NCBI GenBank assembly: GCA_046233135.1
Contig: JBJXHN010000003.1
Coordinates: 124,001 to 188,000 of the forward strand
Length of the DNA: 64,000 nucleotides
Reading direction: 5' to 3'
Source: JBJXHN01 sp046233135
Lineage (GTDB): Bacteria; Pseudomonadota; Alphaproteobacteria; Rhodospirillales; Rhodospirillaceae
Below the pieces are notes generated by a model. It made no database searches. It was not told the origin of the DNA and saw nothing but the letters and a program-made list of their open reading frames with translations. A program made the translations under genes and the position numbers. Shown in pieces: positions 18,301 to 27,311 of this stretch (the first letter of the stretch is position 1; the number at the start of each line of letters is the position of its first letter).

Positions 18301-18900
18301 GGTCTGGCCCGGCACCGGGTCTTCCACCAGGTCGGGCCTCTCCACCCCCGTATCACGCCCCGATACGGCTGTCCGCGCACCAGGGGCGGCCGGTTCGTCC
18401 TCCGCCGTCTCTTCCGCTTCCGTCCCTGCGGCACCCGCAGCGACAGCACCGTCCTCCCCACCCGCAGTTCCGCCGGCATCCATTGCGAGGCCGCCATCCC
18501 GGCTGTCCCCGGAGGTGGCGACGCCACCGCCCGGTCCGGCGCTGCCGTCCGCCGCCAGACCATCCACAACGACCGGTCCGGCCCCCGTATCGGCCCGGCC
18601 GATCTCCGCCGTTCCGTCCAGCGCCGCGCCGCCCCGGGATTCGTCCATGCCCGCCGCGCCGGCCAGTTCCTCGTCTGTCGGCAGGTCACCGCCGCGATGG
18701 ACGGTTTCGTTGCCCCGCGTATCCTCGGTCTCGTTGCCGCCGCCCAGGGGTTCCTGGGTCTCCGGGTCTTCATCCCGGGGTCGGCGGGTTTCGTTCAGAA
18801 CCGTCAGATCATCCAGGGTCTGCCGATCTTCCGCCCGGGTTTCGGCGCTGCGAGATTCATCGGTGGTGGGGTCGCGGTCAGAGACGTCAGTGTCGGCCAT
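15319..18900 (-). CDS. Large acidic RTX repeat protein, type I secretion substrate
   Basis: The 1193-residue protein starts at ATG 18900 (MADTDVSDRD), with GGGAG 6 bases upstream. It has no signal peptide, as expected for type I secretion. Residues 1-280 are a low-complexity acidic region. Residues about 284-382 hold eleven 9-residue repeats of the type EDTPAEAVA. From about 405 there are several blocks of calcium-binding nonapeptides (GGDGNDWLQ, GNDTLLGQD, GGAGDDLLI). Three copies of a domain beginning with a sequence like VHFSGAASDYAITVNDDGSF and ending in a GVEKFHFADG-type strand are interspersed. It lies next to the HlyD and ABC genes at 19271-24738, its likely exporter. It is probably a calcium-folded surface or biofilm protein; no enzymatic domain is seen. 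Confidence 0.88.
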   Translation of the reverse strand: MADTDVSDRDPTTDESRSAETRAEDRQTLDDLTVLNETRRPRDEDPETQEPLGGGNETEDTRGNETVHRGGDLPTDEELAGAAGMDESRGGAALDGTAEIGRADTGAGPVVVDGLAADGSAGPGGGVATSGDSRDGGLAMDAGGTAGGEDGAVAAGAAGTEAEETAEDEPAAPGARTAVSGRDTGVERPDLVEDPVPGQTGTTEPDATASDAASTGSESTVPEAEVSEPATDPTAPSVTAEAVTGSTPPVDATVGESDPIAEEDLAPEQDNSWEADVAALDPVTEDTLTEEAAEDTPAEEAAEDTPAEAVAEDTPTEAVAEDTPAEEAAEDTPADAVAEDTPAEAVAEDTPAEAVAEDTPADAVAEDTPAEAVAEDTPAEAVAAESHVVIEGTDGSETINIRGYDTDGVTYTIDAKGGDDRVFGSHGDDTIIGSGGDDILNGGAGDDTFLVGGADDGFDQIHGGDGMDSILGGVGDDTIGLRNFGPSSSVEVIDGGEGSNTIAGSFSNDHLDFSDTSLTNIDAIDGGTGNDRITGSSGDDRILGRDGNDTLIGGEGSDRVQFSGSVDDYTIVRNDDGSFTITDTVEGRDGRDVVDGVEQFQFADGTLDLDAMSIIAEDQLGGGASAAAAPSSIVLTIDDGNTSDPDFAGRDSHTFSEGGSYSMFGGRMDVGMDGDSASIGVDSWNSVKSVRAEGDGGSDITIDNFVHTEVKLGDGGDSTVIIDGAKRGDVETGDGNDTIDIDMESNGSGWSNSMVVDSGAGDDAIVVSGDDGHSRITVDGGAGDDTITIDGNSHSSDLTGGTGDDTILAGGSSDTVHFSGAASDYAITVNDDGSFTVEDLVAGRDGTDVISGAESFQFSDGAFSANDLLDLLAETEEVTDAGDGNGSATASGGEAGVSADHAFDTLIEGTDKRDLLKGGDTTDDQMLGHDGNDTMFGYAGDDWMEGGDGNDWLQSDEGNDTLLGQDGNDTLYAGGGADRLEGGDGNDSLYGDMRWGGEEATAEESGNDHLDGGDGNDRLYGNGGEDTLIGGEGNDRLEGGAGDDLLIGGEGNDTAYFSGSREDYTFSQGDDGEIIVSHTVEGGDGTDTTVGVEKFHFADGQYDSDALEELFVLDDSGNGLTGGDWTAEGEPGATMAGGNEGSWTDIVDGTDDDRGQSGGAGQDEGLGDDVGGGEALQHDASQQFDDPSMNMAG
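17754..18050. repeat. 27-bp in-frame tandem repeats in the RTX gene
   Basis: About eleven 27-bp units encode EDTPAEAVA variants (EDTPAEEAA, EDTPADAVA, EDTPTEAVA). The third and fourth codons (Thr-Pro) never vary except in the outermost copy. Near-identical DNA units suggest the number can change by slippage or recombination. Confidence 0.85.
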
Positions 18901-19270
18901 GGGGCACTCCCGGTAACGACTGGGATCATCCTGGATCAAGCCGGACACCCGACGACTCCCGAAAGCCCGCCGATCGCCCGCTCGTTATCATCTCCAAAGA
19001 TAAACACCGGACAAACACAGCCGGAAGCGCCAAAGAGGCCAGCCGCCGATAAGGTATAGTGTTTGTAGAAATATTTACTCCCTTGGTCATAGGCCAATAT
19101 CGAACTCATCGGCCCCTTCAACCAACCGGCAAGAAAGCCGCCGGACCTTTTCCCGCAACATCCTGTACTGTCCCGTCTTTTCGGGAATGAAGGCGCCGAC
19201 TCCGGAATACGCACGGACTATTGAAATGCTTCCGAAATGCAGCGAAGCATCAAAGAACCTCCCCGCCTCC
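18901..19270. other. 370-bp spacer between HlyD adaptor and RTX gene
   Basis: No supported gene. The middle (about 19045-19110) is AT-rich and probably holds the promoter of the leftward RTX gene. An imperfect hairpin with 7-bp arms ATGCTTC and GAAGCAT at 19226-19250 may end the upstream adaptor transcript. The RTX gene may therefore have its own promoter rather than rely on read-through. Confidence 0.45.
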
Positions 19271-20638
19271 TCAGCGTTCGCGGAAGGCCTGATTCAGCGA
19301 GATATAGATGGGCTTGAGCAGATAGGCCAAGACGGTCTTCTCGCCGGTAATGATATCGGCCACCACCGTCATGCCGGGCAGGATCGGATGTTCTCCTTCC
19401 CGGTCGCCGACGTAATTCCGCTCCAATGCCACCAGTCCCTTATAGTACGGATCTCCCGATTCTTCGTCCACGAAGGTCGTGGGGGAAATGTCGGTCAGCG
19501 TTCCCTGCACCGATCCATAGCGGGCGAAGTCATAGGACGAAACCTTGACCGTGACCGTCTGGCCCACCGCCACATGGCCGATATCGCGGGTCTGCAGCCG
19601 GGCCTCCACCACCAGGGCGTCTTCGACCGGCACCAGGGTCACCAGGGAATCCCCGGGCTGCAACACCGCCCCCCGCGTGGTCACGGCCAGATCCAGCACC
19701 AGGCCTCGCACCGGGGCGCGGACCTCCAGCCGGTTCAGCCGGTCGCGCTCGGCGGCGAGCAGCTGGGTCACCTCGGCCAGTTCGGCGTTGACCTCTCCCA
19801 CCTCGTCCAGGGCGGTGCGCCGCGTGGTGGCTTCCAGCTGCTGCAGGCGCGAGCGGATTTCCGACCGTTCCTCCAGGGTCACGTCCAGCTCGCGGGTCAG
19901 GCGGGTGATCTCGCCGGTCAGCTGCTCCAGCTCCAGCTCCACTTCCAGGAAGGTCAGACGCGACGACAGGCCGAGGTTGACCAGTTCCTGGCGCATGGCC
20001 CGCTGTTCGCCCAACAGCCCGGCCTGCTTTTCCAGGGAGTCCTTCTGGCTGGTCAACAGGGCGGCCTGACGCTGGTTGCGTTCGAACTGGTTGATCAGCA
20101 CCAGACGCGAGGCCTCGTGCTCTTCCATCTGCAACTGCCAGATGGCTTGCTGATCGGTGGCCAGGGCGGGGAAGGCTTCCTCCACAGCCGAAAAATCCGG
20201 CTCCTCGCCATTGCCGAAAGCGCGCAGCCGCTCGGCTTTCAGGCGCAGGGCGGCGCGGCGGCTTTCCAGGCGGGACAGTTCGGACTGCTGGGCCACCGGA
20301 TCCAGCTCCACCAGCACCTGCCCCTCTTCCACCAGCTGCCCCTTGGAGACCAGCAGCGCCTGCACGATGCCGCCTTCCTTGTGCTGGATGTCCTTGACCG
20401 AGCTGGACGGCACCACCGCCCCGTTGGCCACCGCCACTTCCTTGACGCTGCTCAGACCCGCCCACAGGCCGAAAGCCGCCACCATGGCGCAGACGGTCAT
20501 CAGGAACACCCGTACCAGGGTCGAGGGTCCGGTTTCCTCCAGGATCACCGATTGGGCGAGATAACGGGCCTGGCGCCCAGTCGTTTTTCCGGGCGCGGTG
20601 CCGGATTTGCCTGAAGAAGGAGCGGCGGCAGGTGGCAT
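19271..20638 (-). CDS. HlyD/PrtE-type type I secretion adaptor
   Basis: This 455-residue periplasmic membrane-fusion protein links an inner-membrane ABC exporter to an outer-membrane channel. A short cytoplasmic N-terminus is followed by one membrane helix near residues 40-62 (VFLMTVCAMVAAFGLWAGLS). Then come a biotinyl-lipoyl-like strand (GGIVQALLVSKGQLVEEGQVL), long coiled coils at about 120-275, and the C-terminal beta-barrel segment RAPVRGLVLDLAVTTRGAVL. The gene is separated from the upstream ABC gene by only 3 bases. No TolC-type outer-membrane partner is in the window. Confidence 0.93.
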   Translation of the reverse strand: MPPAAAPSSGKSGTAPGKTTGRQARYLAQSVILEETGPSTLVRVFLMTVCAMVAAFGLWAGLSSVKEVAVANGAVVPSSSVKDIQHKEGGIVQALLVSKGQLVEEGQVLVELDPVAQQSELSRLESRRAALRLKAERLRAFGNGEEPDFSAVEEAFPALATDQQAIWQLQMEEHEASRLVLINQFERNQRQAALLTSQKDSLEKQAGLLGEQRAMRQELVNLGLSSRLTFLEVELELEQLTGEITRLTRELDVTLEERSEIRSRLQQLEATTRRTALDEVGEVNAELAEVTQLLAAERDRLNRLEVRAPVRGLVLDLAVTTRGAVLQPGDSLVTLVPVEDALVVEARLQTRDIGHVAVGQTVTVKVSSYDFARYGSVQGTLTDISPTTFVDEESGDPYYKGLVALERNYVGDREGEHPILPGMTVVADIITGEKTVLAYLLKPIYISLNQAFRER

Positions 20639-20641
20639 GGC

Positions 20642-22861
20642 TCAGATCAGCTCCATGGGGATCTTGGGACGGACCTCGGCGGCGGGGCCGAACAGGCGCA
20701 TGTAGCCACCTTCCATCAGGATGATCTTGTCGGCGAGGTTGAAGTGGCTGGGGCGGTGGGTGACGATGAACACCGTGGCATGGCCGCGCATCCGCCGCAC
20801 CGTTTCCATGAATTTCTGGTCCGACCCGAAATCCAGGCCGTTCACCGGCTCGTCGAACAGATAGATCGGCGCCCGCTTCAGATAGGCCCGGGCGAGGTTC
20901 AGCCGCTGCCGCAGCGACGCCGACAGCTGTTCCGACCGGCCATCGCCGATGCGAGTACCCAGGCCTTCGGACAGGGCTTCCACCTCGTCCAGCGCGCCGG
21001 CCTCGTCCAGCGCCCAGCGCAGATCCTCGTCCGACGCGGTGGGCTCGGCCAGACGCAGGTTCTGGGCGATGGTGCCATAAAAGAAGGTGCAGACCTGGGG
21101 TACGTAGGCCACGGCATGACGCAACTCGATGGGGTCCACCTGGCGGATGTCGCTGCCGTCGATCCGCACGCTGCCCGCCTGAAGCTGGTACAGCCCGGCG
21201 ATCAGCTTCAGGATCGTCGACTTGCCCGACCCGTTGGGGCCGACCACCACCACCACCTCGCCCGGTTCGGCGACGAAGGACACCCCCACCAGCGCCGGAT
21301 CGGCGCCGGGAATGTAGCGCAGGGACACCCGGGCGAAGCTGACCTTGCCGGTGTAGCGCTTCAGCGGCTGCACCATCGCCTGGGGGTCGCGCTCCAGCTG
21401 GATGTTCATCAGGTTGTTGATCTGCTTGATGCTGGCCCTGATCTGTTCGAAGCGCGACAGGGACAGATAGACCGACTGAAGGGGCGACAGGGTGCGCCAC
21501 ACCAGGATCATGCTGGCGATCAGCGCACCGGCGGACATCTCCCCGTCCATCACCCGCGTCACCCCCAGCGCCATGGCGCCGACGCCCGAGGCCACAACCA
21601 TCATGTGGCTGATGGTCTGCAACAGGTTTTGGGTCTGCGCCGTACGGAAAGAGGCCATGGCCGCCCGGGCCGAGACACCCCGGAAGCGGTTCAGCCACAC
21701 CTGCTCCGCCCCCGTCTGCTTCAGGGCGCGCATCTTGGCCATGGTCTCCACCAGGAACTCCTGGCGGCGCGATCCCGCCTTGGCGCTTTCCGCCACGTTC
21801 CCGCGCACCACGGCGGCCAGGACCCAGCCCAGCACGGCGAACATCGCCACCGCCGTCATCGGCACGAAGGCCACCGGCCCGGCCAGAAACGCCAGGGCCA
21901 GGATGTAGAAGGCGATGAACGGCACCTCCAGGAACACCATGGCCATCGGCCCGGTGAAGAACTCGCGGACGCTTTCGAAGTCCTTGATGCGCGCCACCTG
22001 GGCGCCGATGGTCGCGCGCTCCGTGAAGCTTGGGGCCAGATACAGGATGCTCTGGAACACCGCATTGCCGACGATGCTGTCCAGCCGCGCACCGATATAG
22101 GCCAGCATCCGCGCCCGGATCGAGCGCAGCACCGCATCGAACGCCACGGCCAGCGTCACCCCGGCGGCGAACCAGCCCAGGGTATCCACCGCACGCGGTC
22201 CCACCACCTTGTCATAGACCCCCATGACGAACAGCGGCGTAGCCAGTCCCAGCACGTTGAGGATCAGGGTTACCCCCACCAGCCGCCAGACCAGGGTGCG
22301 GAAACGCTGGACCATCAGGTTGAACCAGCCCACCCGCTGCTGCTGCGCTTGCTTGTCGTCGCCATCCAGCGCCGAGAAGAAATAGGCCGTCCCCCACCGG
22401 TTCAGCCGCGTCACCGGACCGGCCGTCCGCGTTTCGCCGTTGAACGCGGTGACCTGCCGCCCCTGCCGCCCGGTCACCACCAGGGCCGGGCCGCGCGCGG
22501 GCACGAACAGGCAGGGCAGCAGCCGATGGTCCACCTGCGACAAGCGCACCGTCGCCGGCCGGCTGGCGTAGTTCAGATTGGCCATCACATTGCGCAGATC
22601 GGTGATGTCCAGGTCGTTGGCGAAGTGCGGCAACGCTTCGGCCACATGGCGGGGGTTGCCGTGCCAGCCCAGGGCCTGCAACAGCGGCACCAGACAGGCC
22701 GCCAGATCCGACTTGGCCGAAAAACCACCCAGGGCATCCTGGGTCAAGCCGCCGATGGCGGGATCCGCCGTCCGCGCCCAGCCGTTGGCCTCGGCCGGAT
22801 ACTCCGGTGACCCTTCGAACGGACCTTCCGGTCCGGGCGGAACAGAAGGCTGATGGGTCAT
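20642..22861 (-). CDS. Type I secretion ABC ATPase/permease with C39-like N-terminal domain
   Basis: The 739 residues comprise an N-terminal C39-like domain (about 50-150, without the catalytic Cys/His of a peptidase), a six-helix membrane domain (about 190-465) and an ATPase domain. Nucleotide-binding motifs are Walker A VVGPNGSGKST, Walker B IYLFDEP and the H-loop VTHRPS. The signature motif is unusual: LSASLRQRL instead of LSGGQRQR. A degenerate C39 domain is typical of RTX exporters of the HlyB/LapB kind, where it holds the unfolded substrate. It overlaps the second ABC gene by 4 bases (ATGA), so the two may form a heterodimer. Confidence 0.9.
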   Translation of the reverse strand: MTHQPSVPPGPEGPFEGSPEYPAEANGWARTADPAIGGLTQDALGGFSAKSDLAACLVPLLQALGWHGNPRHVAEALPHFANDLDITDLRNVMANLNYASRPATVRLSQVDHRLLPCLFVPARGPALVVTGRQGRQVTAFNGETRTAGPVTRLNRWGTAYFFSALDGDDKQAQQQRVGWFNLMVQRFRTLVWRLVGVTLILNVLGLATPLFVMGVYDKVVGPRAVDTLGWFAAGVTLAVAFDAVLRSIRARMLAYIGARLDSIVGNAVFQSILYLAPSFTERATIGAQVARIKDFESVREFFTGPMAMVFLEVPFIAFYILALAFLAGPVAFVPMTAVAMFAVLGWVLAAVVRGNVAESAKAGSRRQEFLVETMAKMRALKQTGAEQVWLNRFRGVSARAAMASFRTAQTQNLLQTISHMMVVASGVGAMALGVTRVMDGEMSAGALIASMILVWRTLSPLQSVYLSLSRFEQIRASIKQINNLMNIQLERDPQAMVQPLKRYTGKVSFARVSLRYIPGADPALVGVSFVAEPGEVVVVVGPNGSGKSTILKLIAGLYQLQAGSVRIDGSDIRQVDPIELRHAVAYVPQVCTFFYGTIAQNLRLAEPTASDEDLRWALDEAGALDEVEALSEGLGTRIGDGRSEQLSASLRQRLNLARAYLKRAPIYLFDEPVNGLDFGSDQKFMETVRRMRGHATVFIVTHRPSHFNLADKIILMEGGYMRLFGPAAEVRPKIPMELI

Positions 22862-24738
22862 CGCACGCCCCCCTCAGCCAGAGTCCGTCCGGCAACGGCA
22901 TGTGCGGCGGGCTCGGGCGGTGCTGCCGCGGGTGGGCTGCCCTTCGCAACCGCCTCCTTCGCCGCCTCCTCCTTCGGCTGCCGTTCGGTCAGGGTGCCGT
23001 TTTCCAGATCGTAGACCCGGTCGGCCAGCTTCAGCAGCGACGGGCGATGGGTGACCAGGATCATCGTCCGGTCGCCCTTCAGCCGTTCCAGGCAATCCTT
23101 CAGGTGCGCATCCCCGGCGCCATCCACGGCCGTGTTGGCTTCGTCGAACAGCACCACCCGGGGCTGGGGCAGCAGGGCGCGGGCCACGGCAATGCGCTGG
23201 CGGATGCCGCGCGGCAGGATCTCGCCCGCTCCGTCGCCGACCATGGTATCGTAGCCGAAGGGCATGGCCGCCACTACGGCTCCCAGCCCCAGATCCTCTG
23301 CCTGGGCCATCGCCGCATCGTTGCGGCGCTTGTCGAACATGGTGATGTTTTCCAGCAGGGTGCCACGAAACAGCTCTCCCACCTGGGGCAGATAGGCCAC
23401 ATGGCGCTTCAGCCGGCGCGGGTCGTAGCCGGTGATATCCACCCCATCCAGCAGGATCCGCCCGGTGGTCGGCCGCAAGGCGCCGCTCATCAGCGACAGC
23501 AGGGTGGTCTTGCCCGATCCGTTGCCGCCGGAAATGCCGACGCATTCTCCCGGCGCCACCCGCAGGCTGGCCGCGCGGATCACCCCTGCCCCGTCTTCCG
23601 TGAAGCGGAAGGCCACGTCCTCCAGCGCCAGCAGCCCTTCCGGCGCGACCGGCTCGGGCAGGCCGGCGGCGGCCTCGGCGGGCAGATCGAAGACTTCCTT
23701 CAGGCGCTGGCGGGCCAGGCGGATGGTCTGAAACCGCGTCCAGATGCCCAGCGCCTTCTGGATCGGCTGGAGCGTACGGCCCGCCAGCAGGGTACAGGCC
23801 GCCAGGGCGCCCACGCTCATGCCCTGGGTGACCACCAGATAGCTGCCCGCCCCCACCGTCGCCACCATGGTCACCTGGGAAAAGAACGCCCCCGTCCCCA
23901 GCGCCGAGGCACTGGCCAGCGTCACCGCGTGGTTGCCCTTGCCGCAGGTTTCCTGAAGCCGTTCATAGCGGCGCAGCATCTGCGCTTCCATGGCCATGGA
24001 TTTCAGGGTATGGGCGCCGTTCAGCACCTCGATGATAAAATTCACCCGGCGATCGTCATAGAGCATGCGGTCCTTGATCGCCGCCCGCAGCCGCCGCCCC
24101 AGCAGCAGGGCGCTGGTGACGAAGGCGGCCAGCAGCACCATCGGCACCACCACCAGCACGCCCCCCAGCACCCAGATGATCGCCAGATAGATCAGCACGA
24201 ACGGCAGGTCCAGGATGGACAGGATGGCCTGCCCGGCATAGAAGTCCTTGACCGTCGCCAGGGCGCCCAGCCGCTCCAGATGCACACCCGATCCGTCCTG
24301 TTCGAATTTCTGGATGCTGGTGCCCAGCAGCTTATCCAGGGCCGCGACGCCGGCCAGATGCTCGAACCGGGCACCCACCCAGCCGGTCATATAGGACCGG
24401 CCCAGCTTCAGGGCGCTTTCCAGCAGCAGGGCGCCGCCCACCCCCAGGATCAGCATCCCCAGGGTGCCCAGCGCCGCGTTGGGAATGATCCGGTCGTAGA
24501 CCTGCAACAGAACCAGCGGCAAGGCCATGGCCAGGATGTTCAGGAACAGCGAGATGATCACCAGTTCCGGCAGCACCCCCTTTAGGGTGGAATACCGCTC
24601 CGGCCCATCCCCCTTGCCACCCCCCTTTCCGCCATACGCGATCGCCCGCGCCCCGGCCTGCCGGTCCGGCACCGCGCCTGCGGATGGAGCCTTTCGTTCA
24701 GGCCCGCCCGGAGTTGCTGATCCTTCCCCTAACCCCAC
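22858..24738 (-). CDS. Second type I secretion ABC ATPase/permease
   Basis: This 626-residue exporter half has a Gly/Lys-rich cytoplasmic N-terminus, a membrane domain from about residue 60 (LVIISLFLNILAMALPLVLL) and an ATPase domain with Walker A SGGNGSGKTTL, Walker B VVLFDEANTAVD and H-loop VTHRPS. As in its neighbour, the signature motif is non-canonical (LPRGIRQRI). No C39-like domain is present. Start GTG 24738 has GGAAGG 8 bases upstream; it is the first gene of the secretion operon. An Ala/Pro-rich tail of about 45 residues ends the protein. The pair arrangement suggests a heterodimeric exporter. Confidence 0.9.
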   Translation of the reverse strand: MGLGEGSATPGGPERKAPSAGAVPDRQAGARAIAYGGKGGGKGDGPERYSTLKGVLPELVIISLFLNILAMALPLVLLQVYDRIIPNAALGTLGMLILGVGGALLLESALKLGRSYMTGWVGARFEHLAGVAALDKLLGTSIQKFEQDGSGVHLERLGALATVKDFYAGQAILSILDLPFVLIYLAIIWVLGGVLVVVPMVLLAAFVTSALLLGRRLRAAIKDRMLYDDRRVNFIIEVLNGAHTLKSMAMEAQMLRRYERLQETCGKGNHAVTLASASALGTGAFFSQVTMVATVGAGSYLVVTQGMSVGALAACTLLAGRTLQPIQKALGIWTRFQTIRLARQRLKEVFDLPAEAAAGLPEPVAPEGLLALEDVAFRFTEDGAGVIRAASLRVAPGECVGISGGNGSGKTTLLSLMSGALRPTTGRILLDGVDITGYDPRRLKRHVAYLPQVGELFRGTLLENITMFDKRRNDAAMAQAEDLGLGAVVAAMPFGYDTMVGDGAGEILPRGIRQRIAVARALLPQPRVVLFDEANTAVDGAGDAHLKDCLERLKGDRTMILVTHRPSLLKLADRVYDLENGTLTERQPKEEAAKEAVAKGSPPAAAPPEPAAHAVAGRTLAEGGVR

Positions 24739-24922
24739 ATCGGAATCCTTCCGACCGGTCCCTTTCTTCTCCCCTCCCCCCGGATACGAAGAAGAAACGG
24801 GGCCGCGACAAGATCGTCACACCCCCGGTTATACGAAGAAAATCCATAACTTACCAAGCGTTTTCCAATTTCTGAGGACCGTTCGTGAAAGCCGCTACCA
24901 CAACCCGAGAGGCCTTTCGGCC

Positions 24923-25501
24923 ATGAGCCAGTTGATCTTGCTAAATAAACCATACGGTGTTTTGAGTCAGTTTAAAGACCGAGAAGGGCGCCTCACCTTG
25001 TCCAGCCTTCTGGATATACCGGGAGTTCATCCAGCTGGCCGGTTGGATAGGGATAGCGAGGGACTGATGATGCTCACCGACGACGGCGCCCTTCAGCATC
25101 GCATCAGCCACCCGCGCAACAAGCTGCCGAAAACCTATTGGGTGCAGGTGGAAGGGGACGCCGGGCCGGACGCCCTGGCCGCCTTGGGCGCCGGGGTCGT
25201 GCTGAACGACGGTCCGGCGCGGGCTGCCGGCTGTGCGCTAATCATCGAACCGGAAGGGCTATGGCCCCGGGATCCGCCGATCCGCTATCGCCGCGCCATC
25301 CCCACCAGCTGGCTGGAGATCACGGTGACCGAGGGGCGCAACCGCATGGTCCGGCGCATGACCGCCGCCGTCGGCCTGCCCACCCTGCGTCTGATCCGCG
25401 CGGCTATCGGTCCCCACGGCGTGACCGGCCTCGCCCCGGGCCAGTGGCGGCGGGTTCCGGTGGACAGCCTCCCGCCGGTCAAATCCCAAACCATGCGGTA
25501 G
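24923..25501 (+). CDS. rluE: 23S rRNA pseudouridine synthase, RluE-like (RsuA family)
   Basis: This 192-residue enzyme converts a uridine in 23S rRNA (U2457 for E. coli RluE) to pseudouridine. The catalytic Asp lies in PAGRLDRDSEGLMMLTDDG, and the conserved C-terminal motif is VTEGRNRMVRRMTAAVGLPT. No S4 domain precedes the catalytic domain, which fits RluE and not RsuA or RluB. The start MSQLILLNKPYGVLSQF is the normal N-terminus of the family. It is divergent from the secretion operon, with a 184-bp shared region. Confidence 0.9.
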   Translation: MSQLILLNKPYGVLSQFKDREGRLTLSSLLDIPGVHPAGRLDRDSEGLMMLTDDGALQHRISHPRNKLPKTYWVQVEGDAGPDALAALGAGVVLNDGPARAAGCALIIEPEGLWPRDPPIRYRRAIPTSWLEITVTEGRNRMVRRMTAAVGLPTLRLIRAAIGPHGVTGLAPGQWRRVPVDSLPPVKSQTMR

Positions 25502-25594
25502 CGCCCCGGGGTGGGATTGGCTACCATCGGAAGCGGGGCAGACACAGGGACCCGACGGGTCGAATCAAGGGGGCAGGGCGTGGAGGGCGAACGG

Positions 25595-26878
25595 ATGCCG
25601 GGGGCTGCGGAACCGAAGGAAACGGCCGGGACGGACGGCGGACGCGCCGACCGGACGGCCGGGCCGCCCTGGATCACGTCCGTCTACAACCAGAAGGGCG
25701 GTGTCGGCAAGACCACCACGGCGGCCAGTCTGGCCACCACCCTGGCGGCGGCGGGCAGCCGGGTTCTGGTCATCGACCTGGATGCGCAAGGCAACGCCAC
25801 CACCAGCCTGGGCCTGCCCTACAATCAGTCGGCCGGAGCCTACGACTTCATCATGGGCGACCGCGCCCTTGCCGAACTCGCCCAGCCCAGCCCCTATGGC
25901 GGGCTGCACGTGCTTGCCGCCTCGCGCACCCTGGCCGGCCTGGACCTGGAGCTGGCGGAAGGGGAAAAGCCCCAGTTCGTTCTTCGGCAGCGGCTGGCAA
26001 ACAGCGCCCCGGCCTATGACCACATCATCATCGACTGCCCGCCGGCCCTGGGCATGCTGCCGGTCAATGCCCTGGTGGCCAGCCATTCGGTGCTGGTGCC
26101 CGCCCAGTGCGAAACCTTTTCCCACGACGGCCTGGTCAACGCCTTCTTCAGCCTGAAGCGCATCCGGTCCACCTTCAATCCGGGGCTGGTGATCCATGGT
26201 GTGCTGATCACCATGATGACCAACGATCCCGGTAGCCGGAAGCTGGAGCGGGTGATCCGCGACGAGTTTGCCGAAGCGGTGATCCAGGCCACCATTCCCC
26301 GCGACCCGGCCGCTGCGGAATCCGCCGAGGCCGACCAGCCCCTGGTGGTCTACCGCCCCGACGGCCCCGCCGCCCAGGCCTATCAGCAGGCCACGCGGGA
26401 GTTCCTGTTCCGTGAACAGGATCTGCGCAGCCGCCGCGCCAAAGCCGGCGACGGCGCGGCCGGCGGACCGGAAGGCGGCCTGCTGATGCCCGGTCCGGCG
26501 CCGCTGCCCGTGCAGGATCCGGAAGGCGCCATGCTGTCCGCCGCCGCCCACCTGACCGACTGGCACCACAAGGCCTGGGGATCCGCCAATATCACGTCCC
26601 GCCGCAAGGACGCGGGCGCGCCGGCCTCCTCGGCGCCCCCCTCCTCCCGCCCGGCCACCGCCGCTTCGGCCAAGCCCGCGAAACCCGCTCCCCGGCCCGG
26701 CGCCTCTGCCGACGATGCGCCGGCCGACGACCTGCCTGCGGACTGGACCGATGCCCTGGACACCCTGGAACCCGACCGCGACACGGACGGGCGCCTGCGC
26801 ATGGTGTCCTGGATCCTGGGGCTCGCCACGGTGATCATTCTCGCTGCTCTGGTGTTCCTGTCGCTCGACACCATGTAA
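25595..26878 (+). CDS. ParA-like ATPase with C-terminal membrane anchor
   Basis: The first 275 residues form a ParA/Soj-type deviant Walker ATPase: QKGGVGKTTTAASLA near residue 37, IDLDAQGNAT near 66 and IIIDCPPALG near 151. An unusual extension of about 150 residues follows, Ala/Pro/Ser-rich and probably disordered, ending in a single membrane helix (ILGLATVIILAALVFLSLDTM) with no residues beyond it. Ordinary ParA proteins end after about 260 residues and lack a membrane anchor. ATG 25595 is preceded by GGAGGG at 7 bases; the open frame begins at 25511. No parB follows, so a plasmid-style partition role is unlikely, and its cargo is unknown. Confidence 0.85.
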   Translation: MPGAAEPKETAGTDGGRADRTAGPPWITSVYNQKGGVGKTTTAASLATTLAAAGSRVLVIDLDAQGNATTSLGLPYNQSAGAYDFIMGDRALAELAQPSPYGGLHVLAASRTLAGLDLELAEGEKPQFVLRQRLANSAPAYDHIIIDCPPALGMLPVNALVASHSVLVPAQCETFSHDGLVNAFFSLKRIRSTFNPGLVIHGVLITMMTNDPGSRKLERVIRDEFAEAVIQATIPRDPAAAESAEADQPLVVYRPDGPAAQAYQQATREFLFREQDLRSRRAKAGDGAAGGPEGGLLMPGPAPLPVQDPEGAMLSAAAHLTDWHHKAWGSANITSRRKDAGAPASSAPPSSRPATAASAKPAKPAPRPGASADDAPADDLPADWTDALDTLEPDRDTDGRLRMVSWILGLATVIILAALVFLSLDTM

Positions 26879-26905
26879 GCGCTCCTCTGCAAACCTATCG
26901 GCTTC

Positions 26906-27271
<366 letters not shown>

Positions 27272-27311
27272 GGCAGTTTGATCTATACGCCGAGTTGCTT
27301 GAGGACGAGCA

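Noticed and set aside
18936..19214. 92-codon minus-strand frame between HlyD and RTX genes
   Set aside because: No ribosome-binding site, no homology, and it covers the presumed RTX promoter.
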